Source: RACS-047 sp031553855
Lineage (GTDB): Bacteria > Bacillota > Clostridia > Christensenellales > Pumilibacteraceae
Direction: 5' to 3'
DNA length: 64,000 nt
Assembly (NCBI GenBank): GCA_031553855.1
Contig: JAVBKW010000021.1
Location: 53,475-117,474, forward strand
This document shows positions 44,082-53,065 of this stretch, piece after piece; position 1 is the first letter of the stretch, and each line of letters begins with the position of its first letter. A model generated the notes under the pieces. The model was given only the letters and a program-made list of their open reading frames with translations. It was not told the origin of the DNA and ran no database searches. The position numbers and the translations under genes are program-made.

Positions 44082-45200
44082 TTAAGTTATAAGCGCCTTT
44101 ATAGAACGGTGGGAATTTCTTGAAATATTCTGTAAAATTCCTATACTAGATAAAAAGACTATCAACGATGAGCTGCCCGCGCTGATAAACGGCAAGGGCA
44201 AGCCCGTCGGGGGTATCGAGCCGGTGACGACCGCTAAATTCACAAGCACCTGAATAGCGATTATCGCGGCAATGCCGGAGGCCATATAGCAGCCTAAACG
44301 GTCGGAGCTTAATTGGGCGATCCTGACAGCCCTGTATATAAGGAAAATAAACGCTAATATAACTATTACGCAGCCTAATAGTCCCAGCTCCTCGCCGATT
44401 ATGCTGAAAATAAAGTCGCTTTCGGAAAAAGGAAGGAACAGGTATTTTTGCCTCGAATTAAACAATCCCAGACCGAAAAGCCCGCCGCTGCCCAGCGAAT
44501 AGAACGACTGTATAAGCTGAAAACCCTCGCCAAGAGGCGACGCCCAAGGGTCTAAGAACGCCATAAGGCGGCTTAAGCGGTACGGCTCGATTATGATAAG
44601 CAGCGGTATTGCCAAAGCGACGGGGATAGCAATTAAGACAAAATGCTTCATTTTCGCCCCGCCGATAAACAGCATTGCGAACATTAATATGCCCATACAA
44701 ATTGTAATCGACATATTCGGCTCTAAAATTATCAGGACGCAGGTGGAGAGCCCTGCCGCCAATACCGGAAGCAGGCCTTTGAAGGTAGTCATTTTGTCGT
44801 GGTGCTTTGCCATATAGGACGCCGTGAAAATAATGAAAGCAAATTTGCTTATCTCGCTTGCCTGAAGAGTGAAAAAAGGCAGGTTGATCCAGCGTTTTGC
44901 GCCGTAATTTTCAACGCCCACGCCCGGAACGAACACAAGAACGAGTAAAACGTAGGAAACCGCTAAGATGATATAGCGGATTTTTTTTAAAAAATGATAG
45001 TCGATAAACGTTAAAGCGAGCATAGCGGCAAAGCCTAACAGCGCGCCGGTTATCTGCTTGTACATATAATAAAATTGATTGCCGTAATTTACCGCGGCGG
45101 AATAGCTGCTCGCCGAGTAGACCATAAGCACGCCGAAAGACGTCAATAAAAAAACGACGACCAGCAGCGGCAAATCAATTTTGTTATAGGTTTTCTGCAC
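44082..45200 (-). CDS. ftsW: Septal peptidoglycan glycosyltransferase FtsW/SpoVE (SEDS, GTG start)
   Basis: 372-residue SEDS protein with about ten membrane helices that polymerises lipid II at the septum with a class B PBP. Family motifs: VYSASSYSAA after helix 1, GAKRWINLPFFTLQASEISKFAFI, YNSRQKYL-type loop in LGLFNSRQKYLFLPFSESDFIFSIIGEELG with the conserved acidic residues, and TGLPLPFISAGSSS near the end. The start is GTG at 45198-45200, overlapping the murD stop (TAGTG), so the two are coupled. FtsW, SpoVE and RodA are hard to separate by sequence; the dcw position favours FtsW/SpoVE. murG, the usual next gene, is absent: thiT lies convergent 53 nt away. Confidence 0.93.
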   Translation of the reverse strand: MQKTYNKIDLPLLVVVFLLTSFGVLMVYSASSYSAAVNYGNQFYYMYKQITGALLGFAAMLALTFIDYHFLKKIRYIILAVSYVLLVLVFVPGVGVENYGAKRWINLPFFTLQASEISKFAFIIFTASYMAKHHDKMTTFKGLLPVLAAGLSTCVLIILEPNMSITICMGILMFAMLFIGGAKMKHFVLIAIPVALAIPLLIIIEPYRLSRLMAFLDPWASPLGEGFQLIQSFYSLGSGGLFGLGLFNSRQKYLFLPFSESDFIFSIIGEELGLLGCVIVILAFIFLIYRAVRIAQLSSDRLGCYMASGIAAIIAIQVLVNLAVVTGSIPPTGLPLPFISAGSSSLIVFLSSIGILQNISRNSHRSIKALIT

Positions 45201-46483
45201 TATTTCACAAGCTCCCTCACCGCTTTGACGAATCTCTCGCCGCGGTCGGCATAATTAAAGAACATATCAAAACTTGCACACGCGGGCGAAAGCAAAACGC
45301 TGTCTACGCTGAGCATAACCGAATCGAACACCGTTTCCTCTAAGGTGTTCTTTTTTTCTATCTCGTAAAACCTGTTGCGGTAGGCCGCCGCAATTATCTT
45401 ATCCGCCGTTTCGCCGATAACGTAAACGTGTTTGACCGTCGGAGGCAGATTTACAAACAATTCGTCGAACTCATACCCCTTATCGCTGCCGCCTAAAATA
45501 AGGCAGGTGTCTGAAGAGAGCGTTTGCACCGCTTTCAGCGTTGCGGCGATATTAGTGCCTTTGGAATCGTTATAAAAAGTCTTGCCAAGATATGTGCCGA
45601 CGTTTTTAATCCTGTGCGCGGGCGAATCAAAAGTGGACAGCGTTTCTATTATCGCTTTATTTGAAACCCCTAACAGCTTGCAGGCGCAAATTGCGGCAAG
45701 CGCGTTCGATACGTTATGGGTGCCCATAAGGCGTATTTGGTCGCGGTCGCATATGTATTCGTCGAAGAAAAAAATCTTGCCGCCCATCAAATATGCGCCC
45801 TTAACTTTGCCGCGCACAGACGTGTAGAGGACTTGTGCCGCCGGGTGGAAATTCTCCAGCGAAATAAGCGGGATATCGTCCTGAGAGAGGATAAGATAAT
45901 CCGACTCATCCTGATTTGAGGCGATATTGAGCTTTGACCTTATGTACTCCTCCATATTCTTATGACGGTCTAAGTGGTCGGGCGTGAGGTTTAAAACACA
46001 GGCGATTTTAGGTTTAAAGTCCTGTATGCTCTCAAGCTGAAAGCTGGAAACCTCCAGCGCGGCATAGTCGGCCTTCTCTAAGGCCGCGCATTTAGAAAAA
46101 GAAACGCCGATGTTTCCGCAAACGCTGACGCTCTTATTGTCGTTTTTCAGCATCTGACCGATTAGAGCGGTCGTGGTGGTCTTACCGTTCGTTCCTGTGA
46201 CCGCCGCTATTTCACCGCCGAATATTTTATATCCCAGTTCGATCTCGCCGATAAGCGGGATCTTTTTTTCGCGCGCAAATTTGTATATGATATGTTCTTT
46301 GGCAATCGACGGGCTTATGACTATTAAATCAAAACCGGCGTCGGGGATAAGCCCGCCGTCGGAATCCTTATAAATGACGCTTTCTCCGCCGAGCGCCCTT
46401 ACCGCCTCATACGCCCCGTTGCCGCTGACGCCGCCGCCTATTATTAAAACCTTTCTGCCCTTTAAACTAAACTGCTTATCCAT
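45200..46483 (-). CDS. murD: UDP-N-acetylmuramoylalanine-D-glutamate ligase MurD
   Basis: 427-residue cytoplasmic ligase adding D-Glu to UDP-MurNAc-L-Ala. N-terminal Rossmann-like VLIIGGGVSGNGAYEAVRALG, ATP loop VTGTNGKTTTTALI (about 97-110), central SSFQLESIQDF and NLTPDHLDRHKNMEEY, and NDSKGTNIAAT with LILGGSDKGYEF in the C-terminal domain are all diagnostic. Length is slightly under the usual 440-460. A 101-nt gap with a repeat fragment separates it from mraY, and its stop overlaps the ftsW start. Confidence 0.96.
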   Translation of the reverse strand: MDKQFSLKGRKVLIIGGGVSGNGAYEAVRALGGESVIYKDSDGGLIPDAGFDLIVISPSIAKEHIIYKFAREKKIPLIGEIELGYKIFGGEIAAVTGTNGKTTTTALIGQMLKNDNKSVSVCGNIGVSFSKCAALEKADYAALEVSSFQLESIQDFKPKIACVLNLTPDHLDRHKNMEEYIRSKLNIASNQDESDYLILSQDDIPLISLENFHPAAQVLYTSVRGKVKGAYLMGGKIFFFDEYICDRDQIRLMGTHNVSNALAAICACKLLGVSNKAIIETLSTFDSPAHRIKNVGTYLGKTFYNDSKGTNIAATLKAVQTLSSDTCLILGGSDKGYEFDELFVNLPPTVKHVYVIGETADKIIAAAYRNRFYEIEKKNTLEETVFDSVMLSVDSVLLSPACASFDMFFNYADRGERFVKAVRELVK

Positions 46484-46530
46484 ACATAAATAATTATGCG
46501 GATAAGCAATCGAGTATGCCTTTTTTAACT

Positions 46531-46575
46531 AAAGACGCAGCTTAAAATTAATTGGACTCACATTCACAGTCTTGT
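46531..46575. repeat. Solo end of repeat family 2
   Basis: AAAGAC, then TTAAAATTAAT, GGACTCAC and TTCACAGTCTTG match the right end of the element at 32495-32656 with only a few differences. Only one end is present, in the mraY-murD gap. Confidence 0.6.
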
Positions 46576-46584
46576 TAATGAATA

Positions 46585-47586
46585 TCACATTGACAATCCG
46601 GCTGTGAGCGCGGCGGCAACTAAGCCCATAATAAGCGTTACAGCAGAATATACGGTTACGATGCGGTTTTCGTGAATCCCTTTTCTTTCAAAATGATGAT
46701 GCAGCGGAGCCATAAGGAAAATCCGCTTTTTCGTGCGCTTATAGTGCAGCACCTGCAGTATTACCGAAACGCTTGTGAGAACGTACATAATCCCTATCAT
46801 AGGAACGTAGAGCGACAATCTTGTAACGACCGCCAACGCCGCTAACGCGCCGCCGAGCGCAAGCGAGCCGGTGTCGCCCATAAAGATTTTCGCCGGAAAA
46901 CCGTTAAAGCACAAAAAGCCTATCAGCGCGCCGGTAAGCCCCGCGCAAAACAATAAGAGGTTTGAATACTCCGGTTTGAAAGCTTGTCCGTCGCCTAAAG
47001 CATAGATAACTATGGCTATAAGCGCGAAAATTATGACGCTGTAGACGCCCGTTACCTTGCCCGCCAGCCCGTCGAGGCCGTCGGTAAGGTTGACGGCATT
47101 TGTGAACGCAAGGAAAATAAAAATGTAAAACGGTATCGCGAAAAAACCGAGCGGTAGCTCTTTAAGCGTGAACGGCGCGTAGACGATGTCTAAAATATGG
47201 CGGTTGTAATACGCGTAAATCGATACGATCACTGCGATCAGCACTTGGAAAACTATTTTCTGCCATGGGCTTAGACCCTTGTTCTGCTTAAAAAATATCT
47301 TGATAAAATCATCTAAAAAACCGATTATCCCATAACCCAGCATCACAAAAACCGTAAGGATAAGCAGCGAGTTGTTTTCGTTCATAAAAAAGAGCGGAGA
47401 TACGGCGGCGGCTATGATAAACGCTATGCCGCCCATTGTCGGGGTCCCGCTTTTTGAGGCGTGGTTGTCCACATAATGCAATACTGTCTGCCGGATCTTG
47501 AGTTTTTTAGAAAGCGCGATAACGGCGGGCATTATGACGACGGTTAAAACAAAGGCTGTAATCAGCGTGAGAGCGGCGTTCACCAT
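46585..47586 (-). CDS. mraY: Phospho-MurNAc-pentapeptide transferase MraY
   Basis: 333-residue integral membrane enzyme making lipid I from UDP-MurNAc-pentapeptide and undecaprenyl phosphate. About ten helices with cytoplasmic loops holding the family motifs: HASKSGTPTMGGIAFI, the Asp pair in FLDDFIKI, NLTDGLDGLAG, FMGDTGSLALGGAL and PLHHHFERKGIHE (HHH motif). GAGGAG lies upstream within the end of murE, and only 3 nt separate the two genes. In most Clostridia murF stands between murE and mraY; it is missing here. Confidence 0.97.
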   Translation of the reverse strand: MVNAALTLITAFVLTVVIMPAVIALSKKLKIRQTVLHYVDNHASKSGTPTMGGIAFIIAAAVSPLFFMNENNSLLILTVFVMLGYGIIGFLDDFIKIFFKQNKGLSPWQKIVFQVLIAVIVSIYAYYNRHILDIVYAPFTLKELPLGFFAIPFYIFIFLAFTNAVNLTDGLDGLAGKVTGVYSVIIFALIAIVIYALGDGQAFKPEYSNLLLFCAGLTGALIGFLCFNGFPAKIFMGDTGSLALGGALAALAVVTRLSLYVPMIGIMYVLTSVSVILQVLHYKRTKKRIFLMAPLHHHFERKGIHENRIVTVYSAVTLIMGLVAAALTAGLSM

Positions 47587-47589
47587 ATA

Positions 47590-49029
47590 TTATATCTTCT
47601 TCTCCTCGATAAGCTTCAATATATATTCTTCGTCATTATACTCGACCTTTATTCCCTGTATGTCCTGATATTTTTCCGCTCCCTTGCCGGCAATCAGCAC
47701 GACGTCGCCGTCGCCTGCGTATTCGACAGCCTTTAAAATCGCGCTTTTTCTGTCCGCATCCACAAATACGCGTTCCAAAAACCCTTCGTCTATCCCGGCC
47801 GCTATCTCGTTTATTATGCTGTCGGGGTCTTCGGAACGGGGATTGTCGCTTGTAATAAAGCAGCAGTCCGAGAGCGAGGACACAACCTTGCCCATCATCG
47901 GACGCTTGGACCTGTCCCTGTCGCCGCCGCATCCGAAAACTGTAATGACCTTTTTCGGCGCAAATTCGCGGATAGTTGAAAGGATGTTTTTCAGCCCGTC
48001 GTCGGTGTGGGCGAAATCGATTATAACGCTGCATTTGGACGTATTGATGATATTGAACCGCCCTTCGACCTTTGTGAGCGAGCGGATACCGTTTATGATG
48101 TCTTTGAGGCCTATTCCGAGCGAAGAGCAAACCGCCGCAGCACAGAGCGTATTGTACATATTAAACTTGCCGGGCATAGAAAAGCGCACGTCCGCCAAAT
48201 CGTCGTTGATGTTAAGCACATATTTAAGCCCGTCCACGCTCATAGACAGGTCAATAGCAAAAACTTCGGCGGGATTAAGGCAGCCGTAGGTGACAAAAGG
48301 CAGAGCGCAGTCTTTTATTATTTCGCGCCCGTACTCATCGTCGATATTGATAACGGCAAGCTTTGAATGCTCTTTAGTAAACAGCTTTTTTTTCGCCGCA
48401 AAATACTCGCCGAGGTTTTTAAAATAGTCGAGATGGTCGCGCGATAGATTTGTAAAAGCCGCCGCGTCGAAAACTATGCCGTCGAGCTTGTTTAAATATA
48501 ACGCGTGGGCGGACGCTTCCATAACTACGTACTCCACCCCCTTTTCAAGCATTGTTTTAAGTACGGAATGCAGCTGGGTTGGGTCGGGAGTCGTAAGTAC
48601 GGCTTCGGTACGCTCCTGCCCAATCATTATAGCGTTAGTGCCTATTACGCCGGTTTTTTTTCCCGCCGCCTCCAAAATACTCCTGATTATATACGAAGTC
48701 GTGGTTTTGCCGTTCGTTCCCGTGAGCGCGATCATCTTCATTTGCTTTGCAGGCTCACCGAAAAATCTTGAACAGGCTCTGCTTAACGAGCTTCTCGTAT
48801 CTCTTACGATTATATGCGGGAGCGAAGAGTCTGTTCTGCGCAGCGCGACGATTACCGCCGCGCCGTTTTTTTCGGCCTCAGCGGCAAAATTATGGCCGTC
48901 GTTTTTCGCGCCCTCAAGGCAAAAGAACAGCGCACCTTTTTGAACGCCGGCCGCGTTAAAGGATATCGAGCTTATTTCTATGTCGGATTGGCCGCCGCCG
49001 GATTCGGGCAAAATTTCGGAAAGTTTCAT
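47590..49029 (-). CDS. murE: UDP-MurNAc-tripeptide synthetase MurE (meso-DAP type)
   Basis: 479-residue ATP-dependent ligase adding the third residue of the stem peptide. ATP loop ALTGTNGKTTTSYII (about 102-116), TTPDPTQLHS substrate loop, NLSRDHLDYFKNLGEYFAAKKKLF with the carbamylated-Lys region, and VFGCGGDRDRSKRPMMG. The motif SDNPRSEDP contains DNPR, which in characterised MurE enzymes selects meso-diaminopimelate rather than lysine, so the peptidoglycan is predicted to be DAP-type. Encoded between the class B PBP (159 nt upstream) and mraY (3 nt downstream). Confidence 0.97.
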   Translation of the reverse strand: MKLSEILPESGGGQSDIEISSISFNAAGVQKGALFFCLEGAKNDGHNFAAEAEKNGAAVIVALRRTDSSLPHIIVRDTRSSLSRACSRFFGEPAKQMKMIALTGTNGKTTTSYIIRSILEAAGKKTGVIGTNAIMIGQERTEAVLTTPDPTQLHSVLKTMLEKGVEYVVMEASAHALYLNKLDGIVFDAAAFTNLSRDHLDYFKNLGEYFAAKKKLFTKEHSKLAVINIDDEYGREIIKDCALPFVTYGCLNPAEVFAIDLSMSVDGLKYVLNINDDLADVRFSMPGKFNMYNTLCAAAVCSSLGIGLKDIINGIRSLTKVEGRFNIINTSKCSVIIDFAHTDDGLKNILSTIREFAPKKVITVFGCGGDRDRSKRPMMGKVVSSLSDCCFITSDNPRSEDPDSIINEIAAGIDEGFLERVFVDADRKSAILKAVEYAGDGDVVLIAGKGAEKYQDIQGIKVEYNDEEYILKLIEEKKI

Positions 49030-49188
49030 TTGCTACCGCCTTTTATGAATGAGATGATTCTATGCTAAATCAAATCTGCGGAAAATACAACAAGTGAGCA
49101 AAATACGACAATAATTTCAAAGATAAACTTTTTACAAGAATGTAAGTAAAACAGCATTCTTGCTTAAAAAAATTGTCGAAAGTTTTTG

Positions 49189-51114
49189 TTATATGATCCC
49201 CTCTGCGACATCCTCGGTAAGCCGTAAAAGTACGATGTCGCCCTTGTCAACTTTTGCCCCCGCAACGGGATAAGTTGAGGCTACAACGCCGCCGGAACCC
49301 GCCACTTCCGCATTGATCCCAAGAACTTTCAGGCTTGCAAGCGCTTGCGTTACAGACGAGCCTTCCAGGTACGGCATAACTACCGTTTCTACCTCTTCGG
49401 GCGTCAGAGAGGGCTTTAAAGCCGTGTAGGAGAATATCTTTTCAAAAACCTGCCCGGCATACGGTGCGGCAACTATACTTCCGTAGTATGCGCCGGGGCC
49501 CGGCTCATCGACGGTCATCAGTATAACGTACTTAGGATTTTCGACCGGAGCAAAGCCTACAAAAGAGGAAACGTACTTACCTTGAGCGATATGGCCGTTC
49601 TCATATTTTTGCGCGGTACCTGTTTTTCCGCCTATACGGTAGCCGCTGACCTGCGATTTTTTTCCGCTGCCTAAGCTCACAACGTTTTCTAAGAGCGCGG
49701 ACATTTTCGCGCTCGTCTGCGCGCTTATCACTCTGCGGACTTCCTTAGGCGACCTGGTATAAATATTCTTGCCCGTATAATCGTCCGCGCTTTTAACAAA
49801 ATACGGTTCGTAAAGTATCCCCCCGTTGACTACCGCGCTCACTCCTACGGCAAGCTGGAGCGGCGTGACCGCAACTGCCTGCCCGAACCCGATACGCGCT
49901 AGGTCCACGGTTTTGACTGATTTTTCTGCCATCATTATGCCTTTGCTTTCGCCGAAAAAATCTATATTCGTTTTTGAATTGAAGCCGAAAGAGCGCAGCG
50001 CGTCATACAGTTTAGCTGTGCCGAGACGCAATGCAAGATCCATAAACACACAGTTGCAGCTGTTCATTACGCCCTCGGCAAGGTCCTGTGAGCCGTGGCC
50101 TATGCTGCGCCAGCATTTTATGCGCTGTCCGTCTACCGTTCTTGAACCCTTGCAATAGAAATGGTCTGAATCCTTGACCGCATTGTTTTCTATCGCGGCG
50201 GCAGTCGTAAAAATCTTAAAAGTTGAACCGGGCTCGTAGACGTCTACTATCATCTTATTTTTAGATAAGGAGTTTAAAAGGTCGATATTGTCTCTTGGCG
50301 GGTCGTTAAGGTCAAAAGCCGGAGTTGAGGCCATTGCCAAAACCGCGCCGTCTGTGCAGTCCATAACTATCATATTCGCGCTTTTGCTTTTCCACTCGTT
50401 CTGCGCCGAAAAGACCGCGTATTCGGCAAAAGACTGGATTTTTAAGTCCAGCGAAAGCGTCAGGTCGCAGCCGGGGATAGCCGGAACATATTTGGTTGCC
50501 GTATCTTCGACTTCACGTCCGGCAAGGTCGGTATTGGTGTAGGCAAAACCGTCTACGCCTTTAAGGTACATATCATAGTACCCCTCCAGCCCGTTCTGTC
50601 CCACGTTATCGATATTTGTAAAACCGAGTATTTGCGAAAGATATGAATTGTTGGGATAATTGCGCTTGGATTCTGCGGCAAAATATATGCCCTCGATATT
50701 TTTTTTACGCAAAGACTCGACCTCCTCCGGTTCGACCTTGCGTTTAACTGTGATTTCACTCACCGCGCTTTTTGAAATTTTCTCATACAGCGACTTTTCA
50801 TTCAAACTCAAAGCGGCGGCAAGCTCTTTTGCTGCTTCCGCTTTATCCAAAACCGCATTAGGGCGCACGTAAACTGTGAAAACGTCCTTATTATCGGCAA
50901 GTATCTCGCCGTTGACGTCTAATAGTTTTCCCCTCGGCGCGCTCAAAGGCAGGTCGCGGTACCATTGGTCAGTCGCTTTTTTTTGCAGCTGCGCGCCCTG
51001 TATCACCTGAATATAGCCGAGCCTTGCCATAAGGGCAAAAAATAAAAAGGTTATTGACAAAACTAAAATCAATAACCTCTTTCGTGTAGTAGTTAAACTG
51101 TTGGGACTATTCAA
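49189..51114 (-). CDS. ftsI: Class B penicillin-binding protein, FtsI/SpoVD-like, one PASTA domain
   Basis: 641-residue septal transpeptidase. One N-terminal membrane helix (about 13-33), the PBP dimerisation domain (about 45-215, including APRGKLLDVNGEILA and a RKVEPEEVESL segment) and the transpeptidase domain with SxxK at Ser297-Lys300 (EPGSTFK), SxN as SCN (NSCNCVF) and KTG in IGGKTGTAQKY. A single PASTA-like domain (about 580-637) closes the protein. One PASTA is typical of clostridial SpoVD; division FtsI/PBP2B of bacilli often has two. As the only such PBP in this cluster it could serve vegetative division, sporulation or both. Lies between ftsL and murE. Confidence 0.94.
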   Translation of the reverse strand: MNSPNSLTTTRKRLLILVLSITFLFFALMARLGYIQVIQGAQLQKKATDQWYRDLPLSAPRGKLLDVNGEILADNKDVFTVYVRPNAVLDKAEAAKELAAALSLNEKSLYEKISKSAVSEITVKRKVEPEEVESLRKKNIEGIYFAAESKRNYPNNSYLSQILGFTNIDNVGQNGLEGYYDMYLKGVDGFAYTNTDLAGREVEDTATKYVPAIPGCDLTLSLDLKIQSFAEYAVFSAQNEWKSKSANMIVMDCTDGAVLAMASTPAFDLNDPPRDNIDLLNSLSKNKMIVDVYEPGSTFKIFTTAAAIENNAVKDSDHFYCKGSRTVDGQRIKCWRSIGHGSQDLAEGVMNSCNCVFMDLALRLGTAKLYDALRSFGFNSKTNIDFFGESKGIMMAEKSVKTVDLARIGFGQAVAVTPLQLAVGVSAVVNGGILYEPYFVKSADDYTGKNIYTRSPKEVRRVISAQTSAKMSALLENVVSLGSGKKSQVSGYRIGGKTGTAQKYENGHIAQGKYVSSFVGFAPVENPKYVILMTVDEPGPGAYYGSIVAAPYAGQVFEKIFSYTALKPSLTPEEVETVVMPYLEGSSVTQALASLKVLGINAEVAGSGGVVASTYPVAGAKVDKGDIVLLRLTEDVAEGII

Positions 51115-51209
51115 TTTTGCATCTCCTTAAAACTTACAGCCGCTTTTGTATTACGGCTGAATTGCGTTTTAAAGATGGACTATAAGGAAACTCTGAATAA
51201 ATCGTTACC

Positions 51210-51920
51210 TTAATTCATAAAGCCGCAAAGCCAGTCGCAAATTTTATCAAACCAATTCGTTCTGCTTTTGTAAATTACCGGTTCGATCGTTTCTGCGGGC
51301 GTAACTACGGTGGGATTGACTGTGTTTATCATATTTTTTTCCGCCGCTTTGCCCTTTAAAAACGTTTCATCGGTTATCATATTGAGGGTTTGAGTCTGCT
51401 GCAAAAGTGTTTCCTGCTTAACGGAAACCTGCGTTTCAAGCCGACTGACAGCCGCAGTTGAGCCTGTGATAGCTATGCCAGTGCCGATCACGACAGCCGC
51501 CAGTATTACGACGATAGCAAGATAGACCGCTAAAACGACCTTTGTGCGGGTCGAAAGAGACTCTCTTTCTTCGCGCAGGGCAGTCTGTTCGGAAACTTCC
51601 TCAACAGCTTTTTCCTTGCGTTCTTTTCTTATGCTGGGCATAAGGTCTTCGCGGTTCCTGCGAACCTTAACCTTTTCTTCCCTCACCTCTACTTCCGCTT
51701 CGGGTGCATAGCGTTTTGCGTTTTCCGTATATCTGAAAGAACGCGTTTGCTCCTTAGCAGGCTCGGAATACGTAAAATTCTGTGTGTAGGCGGGAGCCTG
51801 CACTTCGATAGTTGAAGAGGCGAATTCTTCTTTTGCCTGTACGGGCTCTTTTGCCGTTACGCTCTCAAAGCCGCCGTACCTGTCTTGTTCATTGATAACT
51901 TGTCTTCTTGTTGATACCAT
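51210..51920 (-). CDS. ftsL: FtsL-like division protein with long cytoplasmic tail
   Basis: 236 residues from the ATG at 51918-51920, which has AGGAAGGG 7 nt upstream; a TTG 21 nt earlier gives the longer frame but no ribosome site. A charged N-terminal tail (about 1-130, with KVKVRRNREDLMPSIRKERKEK) precedes one membrane helix (about 131-156), then a short coiled-coil stretch (about 160-195: AAVSRLETQVSVKQETLLQQTQTL) and a tail ending DWLCGFMN. The bitopic layout and position between rsmH and the PBP are those of FtsL, whose sequence is poorly conserved. FtsL proteins are usually about 100-130 residues, so the tail is unusual. Confidence 0.7.
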   Translation of the reverse strand: MVSTRRQVINEQDRYGGFESVTAKEPVQAKEEFASSTIEVQAPAYTQNFTYSEPAKEQTRSFRYTENAKRYAPEAEVEVREEKVKVRRNREDLMPSIRKERKEKAVEEVSEQTALREERESLSTRTKVVLAVYLAIVVILAAVVIGTGIAITGSTAAVSRLETQVSVKQETLLQQTQTLNMITDETFLKGKAAEKNMINTVNPTVVTPAETIEPVIYKSRTNWFDKICDWLCGFMN

Positions 51921-51944
51921 ATTATGACCCTTCCTTGTCAAATA

Positions 51945-52886
51945 TTACAATTTTTCAATCACGCGCAAAGTCGCGCTTTTTGATCTTGAGTTTTGCTGTT
52001 GTTCTGATTCGGAAGGCCGTATTCCTTTGCTGACGGTCAATTTAACTTCCGCCCTGTGTCCGCAAACGCAGACCGGCAGGGATTTATCGCAAATGCAATC
52101 AGTACTAAGTAGCTTGAATGTTTGCTTAATAATTCTGTCTTCGAGTGAATGGAACGTTATCACGGCAAGCCTTGCGCCTTTATTTAAGACGGACACAATG
52201 TCCGTTACCGCTTCTTTTAAGCCCGTCAGCTCTGAATTTACAAAAATTCTGAGGGCCTGGAAAGTTTTTTTCGCCGGATGCCCCGCTTTTGGCAGAAACG
52301 GCACCGCAGACGCTATTATCCTGCTTAAGTCGGAGGTCGTTATAATCGGCGACTTTTTCCTTTCTTCAACGATTCTTCTGGCTATGCGCCGGCCGAAGCT
52401 GTCCTCTCCGTATGTAAATATTATATCGGCAATTTCGCTTTCGTCGTACTCGTTGACGATTTGAGCGGCGCTAAGGGCCTGACTTTGATCCATTCTCATG
52501 TCTAGGCTGCCGTCCTTCATATAAGAAAATCCGCGTTCTGCCTGATCTATCTGATGCGAGGAAATTCCTAAATCAAGTATCGCTCCGTCAAGCGCGCTTT
52601 CGTTAAGGCTTGAAAGCACTTGCAAAACGTTTTTGAAATTGCTTTTTACGAGCTTGAACCTTCCGCTTAGCGCGCCGTCCTTATTAAAGAGGTTTTCGGC
52701 ATAATCGAGCGCGTCGTCGTCAAGGTCTGTAGCGATCAGCCGCCCTCCTCTTTTGAGGATTTCCAGCGAATGGCCGCCGCCGCCTAAAGTGCCGTCGAAA
52801 TAAAGCTTGTCCTTTTCAACATTCAGATATTTAAGGCACTCTTCCTTCATTACTGAAAGATGATATCCGTAATCTTTTTCCGGCAC
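51945..52886 (-). CDS. rsmH: 16S rRNA m4C1402 methyltransferase RsmH (MraW), GTG start
   Basis: 313 residues from a GTG at 52884-52886 with AGGA 9 nt upstream, giving MPEKDYGYHLSVMKEECLKYLN, the family start. The upstream in-frame extension (to 53021) only translates a mobile element. The enzyme methylates N4 of C1402 in the ribosomal P site using SAM. Motifs: YFDGTLGGGGHSLEIL (SAM binding), ATDLDDDALDYA, GAILDLGISSHQIDQAERGFSY, and LAVITFHSLEDRIIKQTF near the C-terminus. Cysteines in CICDKSLPVCVCGHRAEVK match the family's C-terminal region. Second gene of the dcw operon after mraZ. Confidence 0.95.
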   Translation of the reverse strand: MPEKDYGYHLSVMKEECLKYLNVEKDKLYFDGTLGGGGHSLEILKRGGRLIATDLDDDALDYAENLFNKDGALSGRFKLVKSNFKNVLQVLSSLNESALDGAILDLGISSHQIDQAERGFSYMKDGSLDMRMDQSQALSAAQIVNEYDESEIADIIFTYGEDSFGRRIARRIVEERKKSPIITTSDLSRIIASAVPFLPKAGHPAKKTFQALRIFVNSELTGLKEAVTDIVSVLNKGARLAVITFHSLEDRIIKQTFKLLSTDCICDKSLPVCVCGHRAEVKLTVSKGIRPSESEQQQNSRSKSATLRVIEKL

Positions 52887-52918
52887 TTTTTTTATTCCTT
52901 TTGACTGCTGTCGACTTG

Positions 52919-53065
52919 TTGCCGACGCATAATTTACTAGAAAAGAAGGCGCGTCGCAGTGCCGCAACAGTTGCCTTGCTGACGCCGGGAGTGTATATTT
53001 GATACTCGACCAAGTCTGCAAGGCAAGCGTAGCGGCAATCCGATGATGAATTCTTTTCTAGTTTA
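52919..53065 (-). repeat. MITE-like element, family 1 copy B
   Basis: Perfect 12-bp terminal inverted repeats ACTAGAAAAGAA (52936-52947) and TTCTTTTCTAGT (53051-53062). Internally GCCGC...TTGCCTTGC and GCAAGGCAA...GCGGC can pair into a long hairpin. It is copy A (39585-39766) in opposite orientation, about 35 nt shorter. One end coincides with the mraZ TAA stop. It lies between mraZ and rsmH without a strong terminator. Confidence 0.75.

Noticed and set aside
46584..46604. TTGACA-like promoter at the end of mraY
   Set aside because: The hexamer lies inside the mraY coding end without a -10 at the right distance and orientation for murD.
52887..53021. N-terminal extension of RsmH (MQTWSSIKYTLPASARQ...)
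   Set aside because: It translates the MITE-like element. The GTG at 52886 has AGGA upstream and gives the family N-terminus.
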